Origin: Gallionellales bacterium GWA2_60_18
Lineage (GTDB): Bacteria > Pseudomonadota > Gammaproteobacteria > Burkholderiales > Gallionellaceae
Direction of reading: 5' to 3'
DNA: 51,404 nucleotides
Assembly (NCBI GenBank): GCA_001801105.1
Contig: MGWS01000023.1
Location: 1-51,404 of the forward strand
Shown: piece by piece, positions 28,585 to 38,727 of the stretch
Layout: each line of letters starts with the position of its first letter
Numbering within the stretch: the first letter of the stretch is position 1
Program-made: the position numbers and the translations under genes
Notes under the pieces: model-generated
Database searches by the model: none
The model's input: only the letters and a program-made list of their open reading frames with translations
What the model was told of the DNA's origin: nothing

Positions 28585-29190
28585 TCAAATCAACAAGTCC
28601 GCCATCGAGATAATCTGGCGCGACAACTCCGGCAATTTCATCCCCTTGTCCATCGCCATCTTGCGCATCGCCTGATAGGCCTCGTCCTCGGACCAGCCGC
28701 GCTGCTTCATCAGGATGCCCTTGGCGCGCTCGATCTCCTTGCGCCCGGCAAGCTGGTTTTCCGCATTTTCCAGATTGCGCCGCATGGACTGGAACTCGTT
28801 GAAGCGCGCCATCGCCACGTCCATGATGGGGCGCAGGCGCTCGCTCTTGAGGCCGTCCACCACATAGGCGCTGACCCCGGCGCGGATTGCCGCGCGGATC
28901 TTTTCGCTGTCGTCGTCATGGGTGAACATCACAATGGGGCGCGGCTGATCGCGGCTGATCACGCACAGATGCTCCAGCGTGTCGCGGTCGGGAGAATCGG
29001 TATCGAGGATGATCACATCCGGCTTGATCTCGCTCACCAGTCCAGGCAGGTCGGTGCTGGAGGTAACGTGGGCCGCGATCCGGCAGCCGGCCTGCTCCAG
29101 CGCATGCTTGAGCAGCGCGGCGCGCTCCAGGGTTTCATCCACCAGCAATACGCGCAGGAGCGGTTCGCTTGTTTTGGGAGTCTGCTTCAT
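28585..29190 (-). CDS. nasT: ANTAR-domain antitermination regulator NasT
   Basis: The 201-residue protein has a receiver-like N-terminal domain (LRVLLVDETLERAALL, with Asp63 in DVIILDTDSPD) and a C-terminal ANTAR RNA-binding domain (about 145-198, RKEIERAKGILMKQRGWSEDEAYQAMRKMAM). NasT proteins bind tandem hexaloop hairpins in leader RNAs and prevent termination when nitrate or nitrite releases them from NasS. The ATG at 29190 gives the usual NasT length, although no clear Shine-Dalgarno precedes it and the sigma-54 element at 29203-29217 would place the transcript start almost on the ATG, so translation may be leaderless or start slightly downstream. The matching leader lies just downstream, before nrtA. 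Confidence 0.92.
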   Translation of the reverse strand: MKQTPKTSEPLLRVLLVDETLERAALLKHALEQAGCRIAAHVTSSTDLPGLVSEIKPDVIILDTDSPDRDTLEHLCVISRDQPRPIVMFTHDDDSEKIRAAIRAGVSAYVVDGLKSERLRPIMDVAMARFNEFQSMRRNLENAENQLAGRKEIERAKGILMKQRGWSEDEAYQAMRKMAMDKGMKLPELSRQIISMADLLI

Positions 29191-29202
29191 GAGTGAAATA
29201 GC

Positions 29203-29217
29203 GCAATACTCATGCCA
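29203..29217 (-). promoter_or_regulatory. possible sigma-54 promoter for nasT
   Basis: The minus-strand sequence TGGCATGAGTATTGC matches TGGCAYG-N4-TTGC with the GG and GC ten bases apart, as at the nrtA promoter. The predicted start site is about 29192, directly at the nasT ATG, which would mean a leaderless message or a later start codon; this lowers confidence. Confidence 0.55.
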
Positions 29218-29299
29218 TGGCAGTAAACCGCCCTTCCATTCACATGGCAGACCTGCCCCAGGCAATATCGCACCAATACCATGCGTGCCCGCCCCAAAA

Positions 29300-29316
29300 T
29301 GCACCAAACAGGTACG
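29300..29316. promoter_or_regulatory. possible NtrC-binding dyad upstream of nasT
   Basis: TGCACCAAACAGGTACG resembles the NtrC consensus TGCACC-N5-GGTGCA, with 10 of 12 defined positions matching. It is about 85-100 bases upstream of the nasT -24/-12 element, a normal distance for a sigma-54 enhancer site. A single imperfect site is weak evidence on its own. Confidence 0.4.
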
Positions 29317-29388
29317 GAATATCAGCGCCGGCTTGATTCAGCCCCGGCTGCCCCCATATGGCAGCCATCTCCGTAAAAGGAAACCGCC

Positions 29389-30333
29389 ATGTCCACTGCT
29401 CGTCCGCCTGCCGTCGCAGGCATGTTCTATCCCGCCGAACCCCGGCAGCTTGCGCACGAGGTGCAACAGCTGTTGGCTGAGGCGCGCCCGTATGAGCTGG
29501 TTAACCCTCTCCCCAACCCCGCTCCGCGCCCCACGGCTGGCTTTGCACAGCCAGCCGACTCCGGCGGTGGGAAGCATGCTTCCCGAAACCCCGCCTACGT
29601 CCCGCAAGCGGGCGAGGGGGCAAACGAATCGCTGTGCGAATTTCAAATTAAGGCGCTGATCGCGCCGCATGCGGGCTACATTTATTCCGGCGCGGTCGCG
29701 GCGGCTGCCTACGCCAAGCTTATCCCCGTTGCCGCGCGCATCCGCCGCGTGGTGCTGCTCGGCCCGACCCATCGCGTCGCGGTACGCGGGCTGGCGCTGC
29801 CGGGCGTGGATGCCCTCGATACACCGCTGGGCCGCATCGAACTGGACACGGACGCGGCGCGTGCCATCGCCGATCTGCCGCAAGTGACAGTCAGTCCGCA
29901 GGCGCACGCGCTGGAGCATTCGCTGGAGGTGCATCTGCCGTTCCTGCAAAGCGTGTTGCCGGATTTCAAGCTGCTGCCATTGGCAGTAGGCATGGCAACC
30001 GCCGAGGAGGTCGCCGAGGTGCTGGAGGCGGTATGGGGCGGCGATGAGACGCTGATCGTGATCAGCTCCGACCTGTCCCACTTCCTGCCCTACGTTGCCG
30101 CGCAGAAGGTGGACCATGCGACCGTGCAATCCATCCTGCAACTGCGCCAGCCGATAGACCACGAGCAAGCCTGCGGCGCGACGCCCATCAACGGCCTGAT
30201 CGTCGCGGCGCGCAAGCACCATCTCGCACCGCATCTGCTCGACCTGCGGAACTCCGGCGACACCGCCGGGTCGCATGACCGCGTGGTGGGCTATGCGTCC
30301 ATCGCCTTCACCGAAGGAGTAAGCCATGACTGA
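29389..30333 (+). CDS. amrB: AmmeMemoRadiSam system protein B (MEMO1 family) with an in-frame repeat insertion
   Basis: The 314-residue MEMO-family protein is related to class III extradiol dioxygenases. The ATG at 29389 follows AAAGGA. Family motifs are RPPAVAGMFYPAEP at the start, ALIAPHAGYIYSGAVAAAAY (after residue 85), VLLGPTHRVAVRGLALPG, EHSLEVHLPFLQ and ISSDLSHFLPY. Between about residues 39 and 82 there is a proline-, glycine- and serine-rich stretch absent from the compact family, encoded by palindromic DNA at 29504-29625. It probably forms a surface loop. The gene overlaps amrA by eight bases. The exact function of the three-gene system is not established. Confidence 0.9.
   Translation: MSTARPPAVAGMFYPAEPRQLAHEVQQLLAEARPYELVNPLPNPAPRPTAGFAQPADSGGGKHASRNPAYVPQAGEGANESLCEFQIKALIAPHAGYIYSGAVAAAAYAKLIPVAARIRRVVLLGPTHRVAVRGLALPGVDALDTPLGRIELDTDAARAIADLPQVTVSPQAHALEHSLEVHLPFLQSVLPDFKLLPLAVGMATAEEVAEVLEAVWGGDETLIVISSDLSHFLPYVAAQKVDHATVQSILQLRQPIDHEQACGATPINGLIVAARKHHLAPHLLDLRNSGDTAGSHDRVVGYASIAFTEGVSHD
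29504..29625. repeat. palindromic element inserted in frame in amrB
   Basis: Within the coding sequence, an outer CCCTCTCCCC/GGCGAGGGGG pair encloses three inner palindromes: GGCTGGC...GCCAGCC (29535-29556), the perfect 16-mer GGGAAGCATGCTTCCC (29569-29584) and CCCGC-AA-GCGGG. The CCCTCTCCCC word recurs in the intergenic hairpins near 38780. The unit keeps the reading frame open and adds about 40 residues, like palindromic elements known to insert within genes in some bacteria. Confidence 0.65.
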
Positions 30334-30889
30334 ACAGGACAAGGGCAAGATGCTGATCGACATCGCGCGCGGCGCCATCGCCGCTGCGCTGGGCGAGGCG
30401 CGCGCGCCGCTGCCGCAGGAGGCGTGGCTGGGCGAACCGGGCGCGACCTTCGTCACCCTGACGCAGTGCGGCGAGCTGCGCGGCTGCATCGGCTCGCTCG
30501 AAGCGCACCGCCCGCTCGCCGAGGACGTGCATCACAATGCCCTCGCCGCCGCCTTTCGCGATCCGCGCTTCGCGCCGCTGCAACGGCATGAGCTGGCCGT
30601 GACCGAGTGCGAAATCTCGCTGCTGTCCGCCGCCGAGGCGATGACCTTCGGCGACGAGCGCGCAGCGCTGGCGCAGTTGCGTCCCGGCGTGGACGGCATC
30701 ATCTTTGAGTATGGCCGCTACCGCAGCACCTTCCTGCCGCAGGTTTGGGAACAACTGCCGCAGCCGCGCCAATTCATGGCTCATCTCAAACGCAAGGCCG
30801 GCCTGCCCGACACCTTCTGGGCGGAAGAGATCAAACTGTCGCGCTATACCGTGAGCAAGTGGCGCGAAACCGATTTCGCGGGAACCTGA
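30326..30889 (+). CDS. amrA: AmmeMemoRadiSam system protein A (AMMECR1 domain)
   Basis: The 187-residue protein has the AMMECR1 fold. The diagnostic motif is LRGCIGSLEAHRPLAEDV near residue 50, followed by DPRFAPLQRHEL and the YGRYRSTFLPQVWEQLP segment. The ATG at 30326 has AAGGAG upstream and lies inside the end of amrB. It is the middle gene of the B-A-S operon. Biochemical activity of this family is not settled; association with MEMO and radical SAM proteins is the known context. Confidence 0.93.
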   Translation: MTEQDKGKMLIDIARGAIAAALGEARAPLPQEAWLGEPGATFVTLTQCGELRGCIGSLEAHRPLAEDVHHNALAAAFRDPRFAPLQRHELAVTECEISLLSAAEAMTFGDERAALAQLRPGVDGIIFEYGRYRSTFLPQVWEQLPQPRQFMAHLKRKAGLPDTFWAEEIKLSRYTVSKWRETDFAGT

Positions 30890-30893
30890 CAGA

Positions 30894-31987
<1,094 letters not shown>

Positions 31988-31991
<4 letters not shown>

Positions 31992-32635
31992 GCACAGTGC
32001 ATATTCCGGCAGAATCTGTTGAGTCAGATGGCAAACGGGCCGAACTCGACGGCGAGTTGATCCTGCCGCCGTCCGCCAAAGGCGTGGTGCTGTTCGCCCA
32101 CGGCAGCGGCAGCAGCCGCTTCAGCCCGCGCAACACCTATGTCGCCGAAGTGCTGCAACGACGCGGCATCGGCACGCTACTGTTCGACCTGCTGACGCGC
32201 GAGGAAGACCGGGATTACGAGACGCGCTTCGACATCGCGCTGCTCACCCGCCGCCTGCTGGCCGCCACACGCTGGATACGGGACGAGCCGCGCACGCGGG
32301 CGCTCAGCCTCGGCTATTTCGGCGCCAGCACCGGCGCGGCGGCGGCCCTGCAGGCCGCAGCGGAGATGGGGAATGAAGTTTCGGCGGTGGTATCGCGCGG
32401 CGGTCGTCCAGACCTGGCCGGTGCCGCCGCGCTGGCGCGCGTGACCGCGCCCACCCTGCTGATCGTCGGCGGCGCGGACTACGGTGTGATCGAATTGAAC
32501 CAGGAAGCCTATGCGTTGCTGGATTGCGCGAAGGAACTCAGCCTCATCCCCGGCGCGACGCACCTGTTCGAGGAACCCGGCACGCTGCAACTGGCGGCGG
32601 GCGCTGCCTCGGACTGGTTCGCGCGGCACCTGTAG
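31988..32635 (+). CDS. alpha/beta hydrolase (dienelactone hydrolase-like)
   Basis: The 215-residue protein begins at an ATG overlapping the amrS stop codon, so it is probably translationally coupled. The alpha/beta hydrolase fold is indicated by VVLFAHGSGSS (oxyanion region, about 33-43), the nucleophile elbow GYFGASTGAAAAL with the catalytic serine near residue 116, the acid in IVGGADYGV and the histidine in PGATHLFEEPG. Similar short hydrolases are often annotated near phosphoribosyltransferases, and one is encoded just beyond on the opposite strand. The substrate is unknown. Confidence 0.85.
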
Positions 32636-32642
32636 CCGGACG

Positions 32643-33050
32643 TTACGCGCCCGGCGGCTCCGCCGCGATGGCCGCGAGCAACTGCTGCGCGGTCCGCTCC
32701 AGCAGCGCGACATCCAGCGTGCCGATGCATTCCTCGGCCATGTCTATCCCGGCCAGCACCGCCGGGCGTTCGCTCTCGGTCAGCTCCCACACGTCAGTCT
32801 CATCCCCGCGGCTGCGCACGCTCATCAGGATGACTATGGTCTCGTCCAGCGTCGCGATGGCACCTTCGATACGGGTCTGTTTCTGTTCCAGCGCTGAGCG
32901 GACCACTGAAATGGCGGCCGCCAGCCGGCTGAAGGCAATGACGCTGAACTGGCCCATGCAGGCGGCCTGGTAGGCCGAATGCATGTCCATGGCGTAGATA
33001 TCCTTGAGGCCACGCGTGACGGGAACGCGCAATGGTTTTTTCTTTTTCAT
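32643..33050 (-). CDS. conserved hypothetical protein
   Basis: The 135-residue protein starts at the ATG at 33050 (MKKKKPLRVPVTRGLKDIYAMDMHSAY). I do not recognise a family. It is predicted mostly helical with no signal peptide or membrane segment, and it is rich in alanine, leucine and glutamate in its second half. It follows the phosphoribosyltransferase gene by 10 bases on the same strand, so the two are probably co-transcribed. It ends seven bases from the convergent hydrolase gene. Confidence 0.7.
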   Translation of the reverse strand: MKKKKPLRVPVTRGLKDIYAMDMHSAYQAACMGQFSVIAFSRLAAAISVVRSALEQKQTRIEGAIATLDETIVILMSVRSRGDETDVWELTESERPAVLAGIDMAEECIGTLDVALLERTAQQLLAAIAAEPPGA

Positions 33051-33060
33051 CTTTGCTGGA

Positions 33061-33687
33061 TCAGTTGTCCGCCAGCGCGGCGATGACCTCATCGTCGCCC
33101 ACCTGCGGGAAGGATTGATAGAACTGCCCGACCGCGTAGAACATCGCCGGCGCGTGCAGGCACACCACTTCGTCGGCATAGGACTGTACCTTTTGCAGCG
33201 TATCCGGCGGCGCCACTGGCACCGCGCACACCAGCTTCTGCGGATGCCGGGCGCGCAGCGCATGCAGGGCGGCAATCATGGTGGAACCGGTCGCCAGGCC
33301 GTCATCCACCACGATCACGATGCGCCCCGCCGGATCGTGCGGCGGACGTATCGGCGTATAGCTGGCGCGCCGCTCGCGCATCACCTTGAGCTGTGATTCT
33401 TTCTCGGCCTCGATATATTGTGAAGTGCCACCTGCCCGTTCGGCGTCGTCACCGAGATAAGTCCACCCGGTCTCGTCCACCGCGCCGAGCGCGAACTCCG
33501 GATTGCCCGGCGCGCGCAGCTTGCGCACCAGCACCACATCCAGCTCGCCGCCCAGTTCGGCGGCGATGATCTTCGCCATCGGCACCGCACCGCGCGGGAT
33601 CGCCAGCACCAGCGGCTTCTGCCCGCGATATTGCGCCAGTGCCTCTGCCAGCCGTCGTGCTGCATCGTCGCGATCACGAAACATCAT
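33061..33687 (-). CDS. phosphoribosyltransferase family protein
   Basis: A type I phosphoribosyltransferase fold of about 208 residues. The PRPP-binding loop is IVIVVDDGLATGSTM near residue 120. The N-terminal part shows LVLAIPRGAVPMAKIIAAELGGELDVVLVRKL, as in the group of PRTases often found with alpha/beta hydrolases. The ATG at 33687 has GGGGGAG at good spacing; the ATG two codons earlier (33693) is too close to it. The acceptor base or other substrate is unknown; some members of this group are not nucleotide-salvage enzymes. Confidence 0.87.
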   Translation of the reverse strand: MMFRDRDDAARRLAEALAQYRGQKPLVLAIPRGAVPMAKIIAAELGGELDVVLVRKLRAPGNPEFALGAVDETGWTYLGDDAERAGGTSQYIEAEKESQLKVMRERRASYTPIRPPHDPAGRIVIVVDDGLATGSTMIAALHALRARHPQKLVCAVPVAPPDTLQKVQSYADEVVCLHAPAMFYAVGQFYQSFPQVGDDEVIAALADN

Positions 33688-33748
33688 GTCCATCTCCCCC
33701 TCATGCTATCTGGCAACCCGCCGGGTTACGGCTATCGCCTGATCCGAC

Positions 33749-34489
33749 CTACGATTGCGCCCGCTGCCGCCGCGCCTCGAACAGGCAGATACCCGCGCTG
33801 ACCGAGACGTTGAGGCTTTCCACGCTGCCCAGCATCGGGATGCGCACCAGCTCGTCGCAAGTTTCGCGCGTCAGGCGGCGCAGACCTTCGCCTTCTGCGC
33901 CCAGCACCCAAGCCAGCGCGCGGGTATGTTTGAAACTGTGCAAGTCCTGTTCCGCCTCGCCCGCCGCGCCGACCACCCAGATGTCGCGTTCCTGCAATTC
34001 GCGCAGGGTGCGCGCGAGGTTGGTGACGGTAATGTAGGGTACGGTCTCCGCCGCGCCGCAGGCGACCTTTTCCACGGTGGCGGTGATGCCGACCGCGCGG
34101 TCTTTCGGCGCGATCACCGCGTGCACGCCGAAGGCGTCGGCGCTGCGCAGGCAGGCGCCGAGATTGTGCGGGTCCTGCACGCCGTCCAGCACCAGCAGCA
34201 ACGGCGGTTCTTCCAGGGTATCCAGCACGTCGGACAGGTGCTGCACGCGGCGCGCGGCATCCACCCGCGCCGCCACGCCCTGATGGCGCGCGTTGCCCGC
34301 CATGCCGTCGAGGCGCTTCGCCTCTACCGGGATGACGCGCACGCCGCTGGTCTCGGCCAGCTTGACGAGGTCGCGCATGCGCGGGTCCTGGCGCTGCGCC
34401 TGCATGTAGACCTCCAGCACGCCTTCCGGATTCTGGCGGATGCGCGAGGTGACGGCGTGGAAGCCGTAGATGAGGCGCAGGTCAGCCAT
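33749..34489 (-). CDS. rlmB: 23S rRNA (guanosine-2251-2'-O)-methyltransferase
   Basis: The 246-residue SpoU-family enzyme methylates the 2'-OH of G2251 in the peptidyl-transferase P loop of 23S rRNA. The N-terminal substrate-binding domain is residues 1-80 ([15 protein letters not shown]). The SPOUT domain shows the three motifs: [31 protein letters not shown] and [21 protein letters not shown]. The ATG at 34489 overlaps the rnr stop by eight bases, and rnr-rlmB is a common proteobacterial pair. Confidence 0.95.
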   Translation of the reverse strand: MADLRLIYGFHAVTSRIRQNPEGVLEVYMQAQRQDPRMRDLVKLAETSGVRVIPVEAKRLDGMAGNARHQGVAARVDAARRVQHLSDVLDTLEEPPLLLVLDGVQDPHNLGACLRSADAFGVHAVIAPKDRAVGITATVEKVACGAAETVPYITVTNLARTLRELQERDIWVVGAAGEAEQDLHSFKHTRALAWVLGAEGEGLRRLTRETCDELVRIPMLGSVESLNVSVSAGICLFEARRQRAQS

Positions 34490-36761
34490 GTTTCTTCTTG
34501 CCTTTCGCTGCACCCGCAGGGGGCGAGGACCTCTTCGAGGCCTTGGCCGCCGGTTTCCTGCCCGCTTTCGGCGTCGCGGCCGGTTCGGCCTGCTCCGTCT
34601 CCTCATCCAGCACGAAGTCGATCTTGGTGCTTTCCATGTCCACCTTGACCACGCGCACGCGCACGCGGTCGCCGAGGCGGTAGCGCTGCCCGGTACGCTC
34701 GCCGAGCAGCTGGTGCTTGGCCGCATCGAAATGGTAGTAGTCCTTGCCGAGTTCGGAGATATGCACCAAGCCCTCGACGTAGAGGTCGTCGAGCGAGACG
34801 AACAGACCGAAGCCGACGACCGAGGAGACCGTGCCGGTGAATACGCTGCCGAGGTGGTCGCGCATGTAGAAGCACTTCAGCCAGGCCTCGACGTCGCGTG
34901 TGGCATCGTCGGCGCGGCGCTCGGTCATCGAGCAATGCTCGCCGAGTTCCGCCCACTTCATCGCCGGCTTGTACTGCTTGCCGTGCAGCACCGCCTTGAT
35001 GGCGCGGTGCACCAGCAGGTCGGGATAACGCCGGATCGGCGAGGTGAAGTGGGTGTAGGCCTCGTAACCCAGACCGAAGTGGCCGACGTTCTCCGGCTCG
35101 TATTTGGCCTGGCGCAGCGAACGCAGCATCACGGTCTGCAACAGCCCGGTATCCGGACGGCCCTTGATACTTTTCAGCAGCTTCGAATAATCGCCTGCCT
35201 GCGGCTCATCCCCGCCGCCCAGTTGCAAGCCGAACTCTTTCATGAATTCGCGCACTGCTTCCAGCTTCTCCGGCGTCGGCCCTTGGTGGATGCGGTACAG
35301 CACGGTGTGCTTGTGCTCGTGCAGATAACCCGCCGCGCACACATTGGCCGCCAGCATGCATTCCTCGATCAGGCGGTGGGCGTCGTTGCGCACCACCGGC
35401 ACGATGCGCTCGATCTTGCCCTGGTCGGTGAAGATCATCTGCGTCTCGACCGTCTCGAAGTCGATCGCGCCGCGCTTCTCGCGCGCCGTCAGCAGCTTCT
35501 GGAACAATTCGTAGAGATGTTGCAGGTGCGGCAGGATGGCCGTGTTGCTCTTTGCCAGCTTGCCATCCGGCTGCGCCAGCATCTCGGCGACCTGGTTATA
35601 GGTCAGGCGTGCATGCGAGTACATCACCGACGGGTAGAAACGGTATTTGCCGATATCGCCCTTGCTGCTGATATGCATGTCGCACACCATGCACAGCCGG
35701 TTCACCTGCGGATTCAGCGAGCACAGTCCGTTGGACAGCTCCTCCGGCAGCATCGGGATCACGCGGCGCGGGAAATACACCGAATTGCCGCGCAGGATCG
35801 CCTCGCGGTCCAGCGCGTCGTTGGTCTGCACATAATGGCTGACGTCGGCGATCGCCACCACCAGGCGGTAGCCGCCCTTCTCCGGCGCGCAATACACCGC
35901 GTCGTCGAAATCGCGCGCGGTCTCGCCGTCGATGGTGACCAGCGGCAGGTCGCGGATGTCTTCGCGCCCGGCCCAGTCTGCATCCCTGACCTCGGGCGAG
36001 AAATGCTTGGCCTGTTTCTCCGCATCATTGGGGAAGTCGTACGGCAGGTCGTGCTTGCGCAGCGCGATCTCGATCTCCATGCCAGGGTCGGCATAGTTGC
36101 CCAGCACCTGCACGATGCGGCCGATCGGCTGGGCATGCTTGTCCGGGTGCTTCATGATCTCCAGGATCACCACTTGCCCGGCCTTGGCGCCGCCCGCCTC
36201 GCCCGGCGCGACCAGGATGTCCTGGCTGATGCGGCGGTTCTCCGCCACGACGAAGAGGATGCCGTGTTCCTCGTACAGACGCCCCACTACGCGGCTATTG
36301 GCACGCTCCAGCACCTCCACGATCTTGCCTTCGGGGCGTCCGCGCCGGTCCACGCCGGTCTGACGCGCCATCACCACGTCGCCGTGCAGTACCTTGTGCA
36401 TCTCCTTCTCGCTCAGGAACATGTCCGGGCTGCCGTCTTCCGGGATCAGGAAGCCGAAGCCGTCCGGATGCCCCTGCACCTTGCCCTTGACCAGATCGAG
36501 CTTCTCCGCCACGCAGATCGCCCGCTTGCGGTTGCGCATGATCTGGCCGTCGCGTTCCATCGCGCGCAGCCGGCGCGAGAACAGGTCTGCCTCGTGCGGC
36601 TGGATGTGCAGCAAATGCAGCAGCTCCTCGTCGATGACCGGCCCGCCCTGCTCGGCCAGCACCTGCAGGATGAACTCGCGGCTGGGCAGCGGATGCTCGT
36701 ATTGTTCGCGTTCGCGCTCCAGATGCGGGTCCTGCATGCGTAAATTATTCTTCTTTTTCAT
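34482..36761 (-). CDS. rnr: ribonuclease R
   Basis: The 759-residue 3'-5' exoribonuclease degrades structured RNA. Order of parts: a helical N-terminal domain, cold-shock domains ([30 protein letters not shown] near 75), the RNB catalytic domain with the metal-binding acidic set in DFDDAVYC (near 275) and [15 protein letters not shown], an S1 domain ([27 protein letters not shown] near 630) and a lysine-rich tail. The chosen ATG at 36761 gives [10 protein letters not shown]; a TTG two codons upstream is less likely. It is upstream of rlmB and divergent from tRNA-Leu. Confidence 0.95.
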   Translation of the reverse strand: MKKKNNLRMQDPHLEREREQYEHPLPSREFILQVLAEQGGPVIDEELLHLLHIQPHEADLFSRRLRAMERDGQIMRNRKRAICVAEKLDLVKGKVQGHPDGFGFLIPEDGSPDMFLSEKEMHKVLHGDVVMARQTGVDRRGRPEGKIVEVLERANSRVVGRLYEEHGILFVVAENRRISQDILVAPGEAGGAKAGQVVILEIMKHPDKHAQPIGRIVQVLGNYADPGMEIEIALRKHDLPYDFPNDAEKQAKHFSPEVRDADWAGREDIRDLPLVTIDGETARDFDDAVYCAPEKGGYRLVVAIADVSHYVQTNDALDREAILRGNSVYFPRRVIPMLPEELSNGLCSLNPQVNRLCMVCDMHISSKGDIGKYRFYPSVMYSHARLTYNQVAEMLAQPDGKLAKSNTAILPHLQHLYELFQKLLTAREKRGAIDFETVETQMIFTDQGKIERIVPVVRNDAHRLIEECMLAANVCAAGYLHEHKHTVLYRIHQGPTPEKLEAVREFMKEFGLQLGGGDEPQAGDYSKLLKSIKGRPDTGLLQTVMLRSLRQAKYEPENVGHFGLGYEAYTHFTSPIRRYPDLLVHRAIKAVLHGKQYKPAMKWAELGEHCSMTERRADDATRDVEAWLKCFYMRDHLGSVFTGTVSSVVGFGLFVSLDDLYVEGLVHISELGKDYYHFDAAKHQLLGERTGQRYRLGDRVRVRVVKVDMESTKIDFVLDEETEQAEPAATPKAGRKPAAKASKRSSPPAGAAKGKKKHG

Positions 36762-36805
36762 TGACAATAAATCCTTTAACTATTAAATTGCGCGCCTTCA
36801 ACAAA

Positions 36806-36890
36806 GCCCAGATGGCGGAATTGGTAGACGCGCACGGTTCAGGTCCGTGTGCCGCAAGGTGTGGAGGTTCGAGTCCTCTTCTGGGCACCA
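36806..36890 (+). tRNA. tRNA-Leu (anticodon CAG)
   Basis: The 85-base gene folds as a cloverleaf: acceptor stem GCCCAGA with TCTGGGC, encoded CCA end, D-loop with GGTAGAC, anticodon stem CACGG/CCGTG with loop TTCAGGT (anticodon CAG), a long type II variable arm (TGCCGCAAGGTG) as expected for leucine, and the T-loop GGTTCGAGTCC. A strong terminator follows at 36901. The last 16 bases are duplicated 199 bases downstream. Confidence 0.97.
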
Positions 36891-36900
36891 ATCATAAATC

Positions 36901-36927
36901 GGCTCGCGCAAGCGAGCCTTTTTATTT
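36901..36927 (+). terminator. intrinsic terminator of tRNA-Leu
   Basis: Seven-base arms GGCTCGC and GCGAGCC around a GCAA loop, followed by TTTTTATTTT, ten bases after the tRNA CCA end. Confidence 0.9.
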
Positions 36928-36971
36928 TCGTGCCCGGAAAAGCGAAGCATGCTTCGCGCCAGGACTCGAAA

Positions 36972-37050
36972 GGCATCCGCTGCACCCGCAAGGAGTACGC
37001 CGTGGTTGTAAAGCCGCTAAAGCGGCAACAACCACGCAGCAGCGGATGCC
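36972..37050. repeat. nested palindrome downstream of tRNA-Leu
   Basis: Outer 12-base arms GGCATCCGCTGC (36972-36983) and GCAGCGGATGCC (37039-37050) enclose an inner hairpin with nine-base arms CGTGGTTGT (37001-37009) and ACAACCACG (37028-37036), itself enclosing AGCCGCT/AGCGGC. It lies between the tRNA terminator and the duplicated tRNA tail. No coding frame is convincing here. Confidence 0.75.
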
Positions 37051-37073
37051 GGGGTCGCGCTGGTGTGACCGAG

Positions 37074-37118
37074 CCTCTTCTGGGCACCACGTTTCAAGAT
37101 GGCTCGCGCAAGCGGGCC
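37074..37118 (+). repeat. duplicate of the tRNA-Leu 3' end and terminator
   Basis: CCTCTTCTGGGCACCA, the last 16 bases of tRNA-Leu, is repeated exactly, followed 11 bases later by a diverged copy of its terminator (GGCTCGC-GCAA-GCGGGCC, then TTTTCTTTTT). The GTGCCCGGAA that follows the first copy also recurs. The offset is 199-200 bases. Without a 5' part this is not a tRNA; it is a remnant or an attachment-site-like duplication. Confidence 0.8.
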
Positions 37119-37385
37119 ATTTTCTTTTTGTGCCCGGAACGGGCGCAACGGATGCCGGAGGTACATTGACACCATCGGTACGCTGTCGCGCCTCATCAAG
37201 GGAACGAAGAACCACGCCAACGCTTGTTCCCTGCCCGATGCGGATTTTACCGGCGGCAAGATCGCCTTCATGTTTTTGCAGAACGCCCGGATCGGGAACC
37301 CTGCGGCATTCTACACTACCGGCACCGTCTCCCCATGCATTTCACCGGCATGCGCGACCGCATGGAGGCAGGCGGGATACTGGCC
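37119..37385. other. intergenic stretch before the rlmD 3' end
   Basis: About 270 bases between the duplicated tRNA tail and the stop codon of rlmD (minus strand). I find no gene, RNA or strong hairpin. Confidence 0.4.
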
Positions 37386-38708
37386 TTAGTCTCTTTCAAA
37401 CAGCGCGATGGATTCGACATGCGAGGTCTGCGGGAACATGTTCATCACGCCTGCCGCCTTCAGCGCATAGCCCTTCTCATGTACCAGCACTTCGGCGTCG
37501 CGCGCCAGGGTGGACGGGCTGCATGAGACATACACGATGCGTTTGGGAGCGGTTGCGTCGCTGATGGATCTCATCAGCTCGATCGCGCCATCGCGCGGCG
37601 GATCGACCAGCCACTTGTCGAATCTTCCCAAACTCGCGAGAACAGCTTCAGTCATCCCGAACAGGTTCATCGCCTTGAATTGCGTGTTGCCGGTTAACCC
37701 GTTGTCTGCGGCGTTCTGCCCGGCACGCTTCACCAGCGCATCGCTGCCCTCGATACCGAGCACCTGCGCGCCGCGCCGCGCAATGGGCAGAGTGAAGTTG
37801 CCCAGGCCGCAGAAGAAATCGGCGATGCGCTCGCCCGGTTGCGGCGCCAGCAGGCGTATGGCGCGACCGACCATCAGGCGGTTCATGGCGCTGTTCACCT
37901 GGGTGAATTCGGTCGGCGCGAACGGCATGACGATACCGAATTCCGGCAGGCTGTAACTCAACGGCGGCGCATCCAGCGGATAGAACGGAACAACCGTCTC
38001 CGGCCCTTTGGTCTGCGTCCAGAACTGCACCTGATGCGTGTCCGCGAACTGCCTGATCAGCGCCTCGTCGGACGGCGAGAGCGCCTGCAGGATGCGCAGC
38101 ACCAGCACATCCACATGCTCGCCCACCGCTACCTCGATCTGCGGCAGGATATCCTTGGTGGTGAAACCCTCATTCAGTTCCCCCAGCAGCGGCAACAGGG
38201 CGGCGATCTTGGGCGTCAATATCTCGCAATGCTGCATGTCCGCGACATATTTGCCGTTCTTCTCGCGGAAGCCGACCAGCGTCTTGCCCTTCTTCAGCAC
38301 ATGCCGCACCGACAGGCGCGCGCGCTGGCGATAGCCCCACGGCTGACCGTAGATCGGCGCCAATATCATTTCGGCCTTGACCTTGCCGATGCGTTGCAGA
38401 TTGTCTTCCAGCACGCGCTGCTTGACCGCGACCTGCGCGCGCGGCTCCAGATGCTGCATGGAGCAGCCGCCGCAGGTGCCGAAATTCGGGCACTTCGGCG
38501 GCACGCGCATGAAAGACTGCTTCAGTATCTGTCCGACCTGCGCCTGCTCGTAGTTGTTCTTTTTGCGATATGAGGAATACGTCACCCGCTCGCCGGTGAG
38601 CGCGCCCTCGATGAAGATGACCTTGCCGTCGGCATGCGCGATGCCGCGACCCTCATGGTCGATGGATTCGATAGTAACGGGGTTGCCCTGCGATTGCTTG
38701 TTGGACAT
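37386..38708 (-). CDS. rlmD: 23S rRNA (uracil-1939-C5)-methyltransferase
   Basis: The 440-residue SAM-dependent enzyme makes 5-methyluridine at U1939 of 23S rRNA. It begins with a TRAM domain (residues 1-60, [23 protein letters not shown]). A 4Fe-4S cluster site follows ([14 protein letters not shown] near 75, plus a later cysteine in MQHCEIL). The methyltransferase core shows [17 protein letters not shown] (SAM site), [11 protein letters not shown] and [12 protein letters not shown], which contains the nucleophilic cysteine. The length matches RlmD (formerly RumA). Confidence 0.94.
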   Translation of the reverse strand: MSNKQSQGNPVTIESIDHEGRGIAHADGKVIFIEGALTGERVTYSSYRKKNNYEQAQVGQILKQSFMRVPPKCPNFGTCGGCSMQHLEPRAQVAVKQRVLEDNLQRIGKVKAEMILAPIYGQPWGYRQRARLSVRHVLKKGKTLVGFREKNGKYVADMQHCEILTPKIAALLPLLGELNEGFTTKDILPQIEVAVGEHVDVLVLRILQALSPSDEALIRQFADTHQVQFWTQTKGPETVVPFYPLDAPPLSYSLPEFGIVMPFAPTEFTQVNSAMNRLMVGRAIRLLAPQPGERIADFFCGLGNFTLPIARRGAQVLGIEGSDALVKRAGQNAADNGLTGNTQFKAMNLFGMTEAVLASLGRFDKWLVDPPRDGAIELMRSISDATAPKRIVYVSCSPSTLARDAEVLVHEKGYALKAAGVMNMFPQTSHVESIALFERD

Positions 38709-38727
38709 TCTAATCTGCTCATTCTCT

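Noticed and set aside
37074..37089. A second tRNA gene at the duplicated CCTCTTCTGGGCACCA
   Set aside because: Only the 3' T-stem edge, acceptor strand and CCA are present. The upstream 70 bases do not form D or anticodon arms.
36761..37564. Open frame running through tRNA-Leu and the downstream repeats
   Set aside because: It crosses the tRNA and terminator, and its product is low complexity. It arises from repeat DNA without stops.
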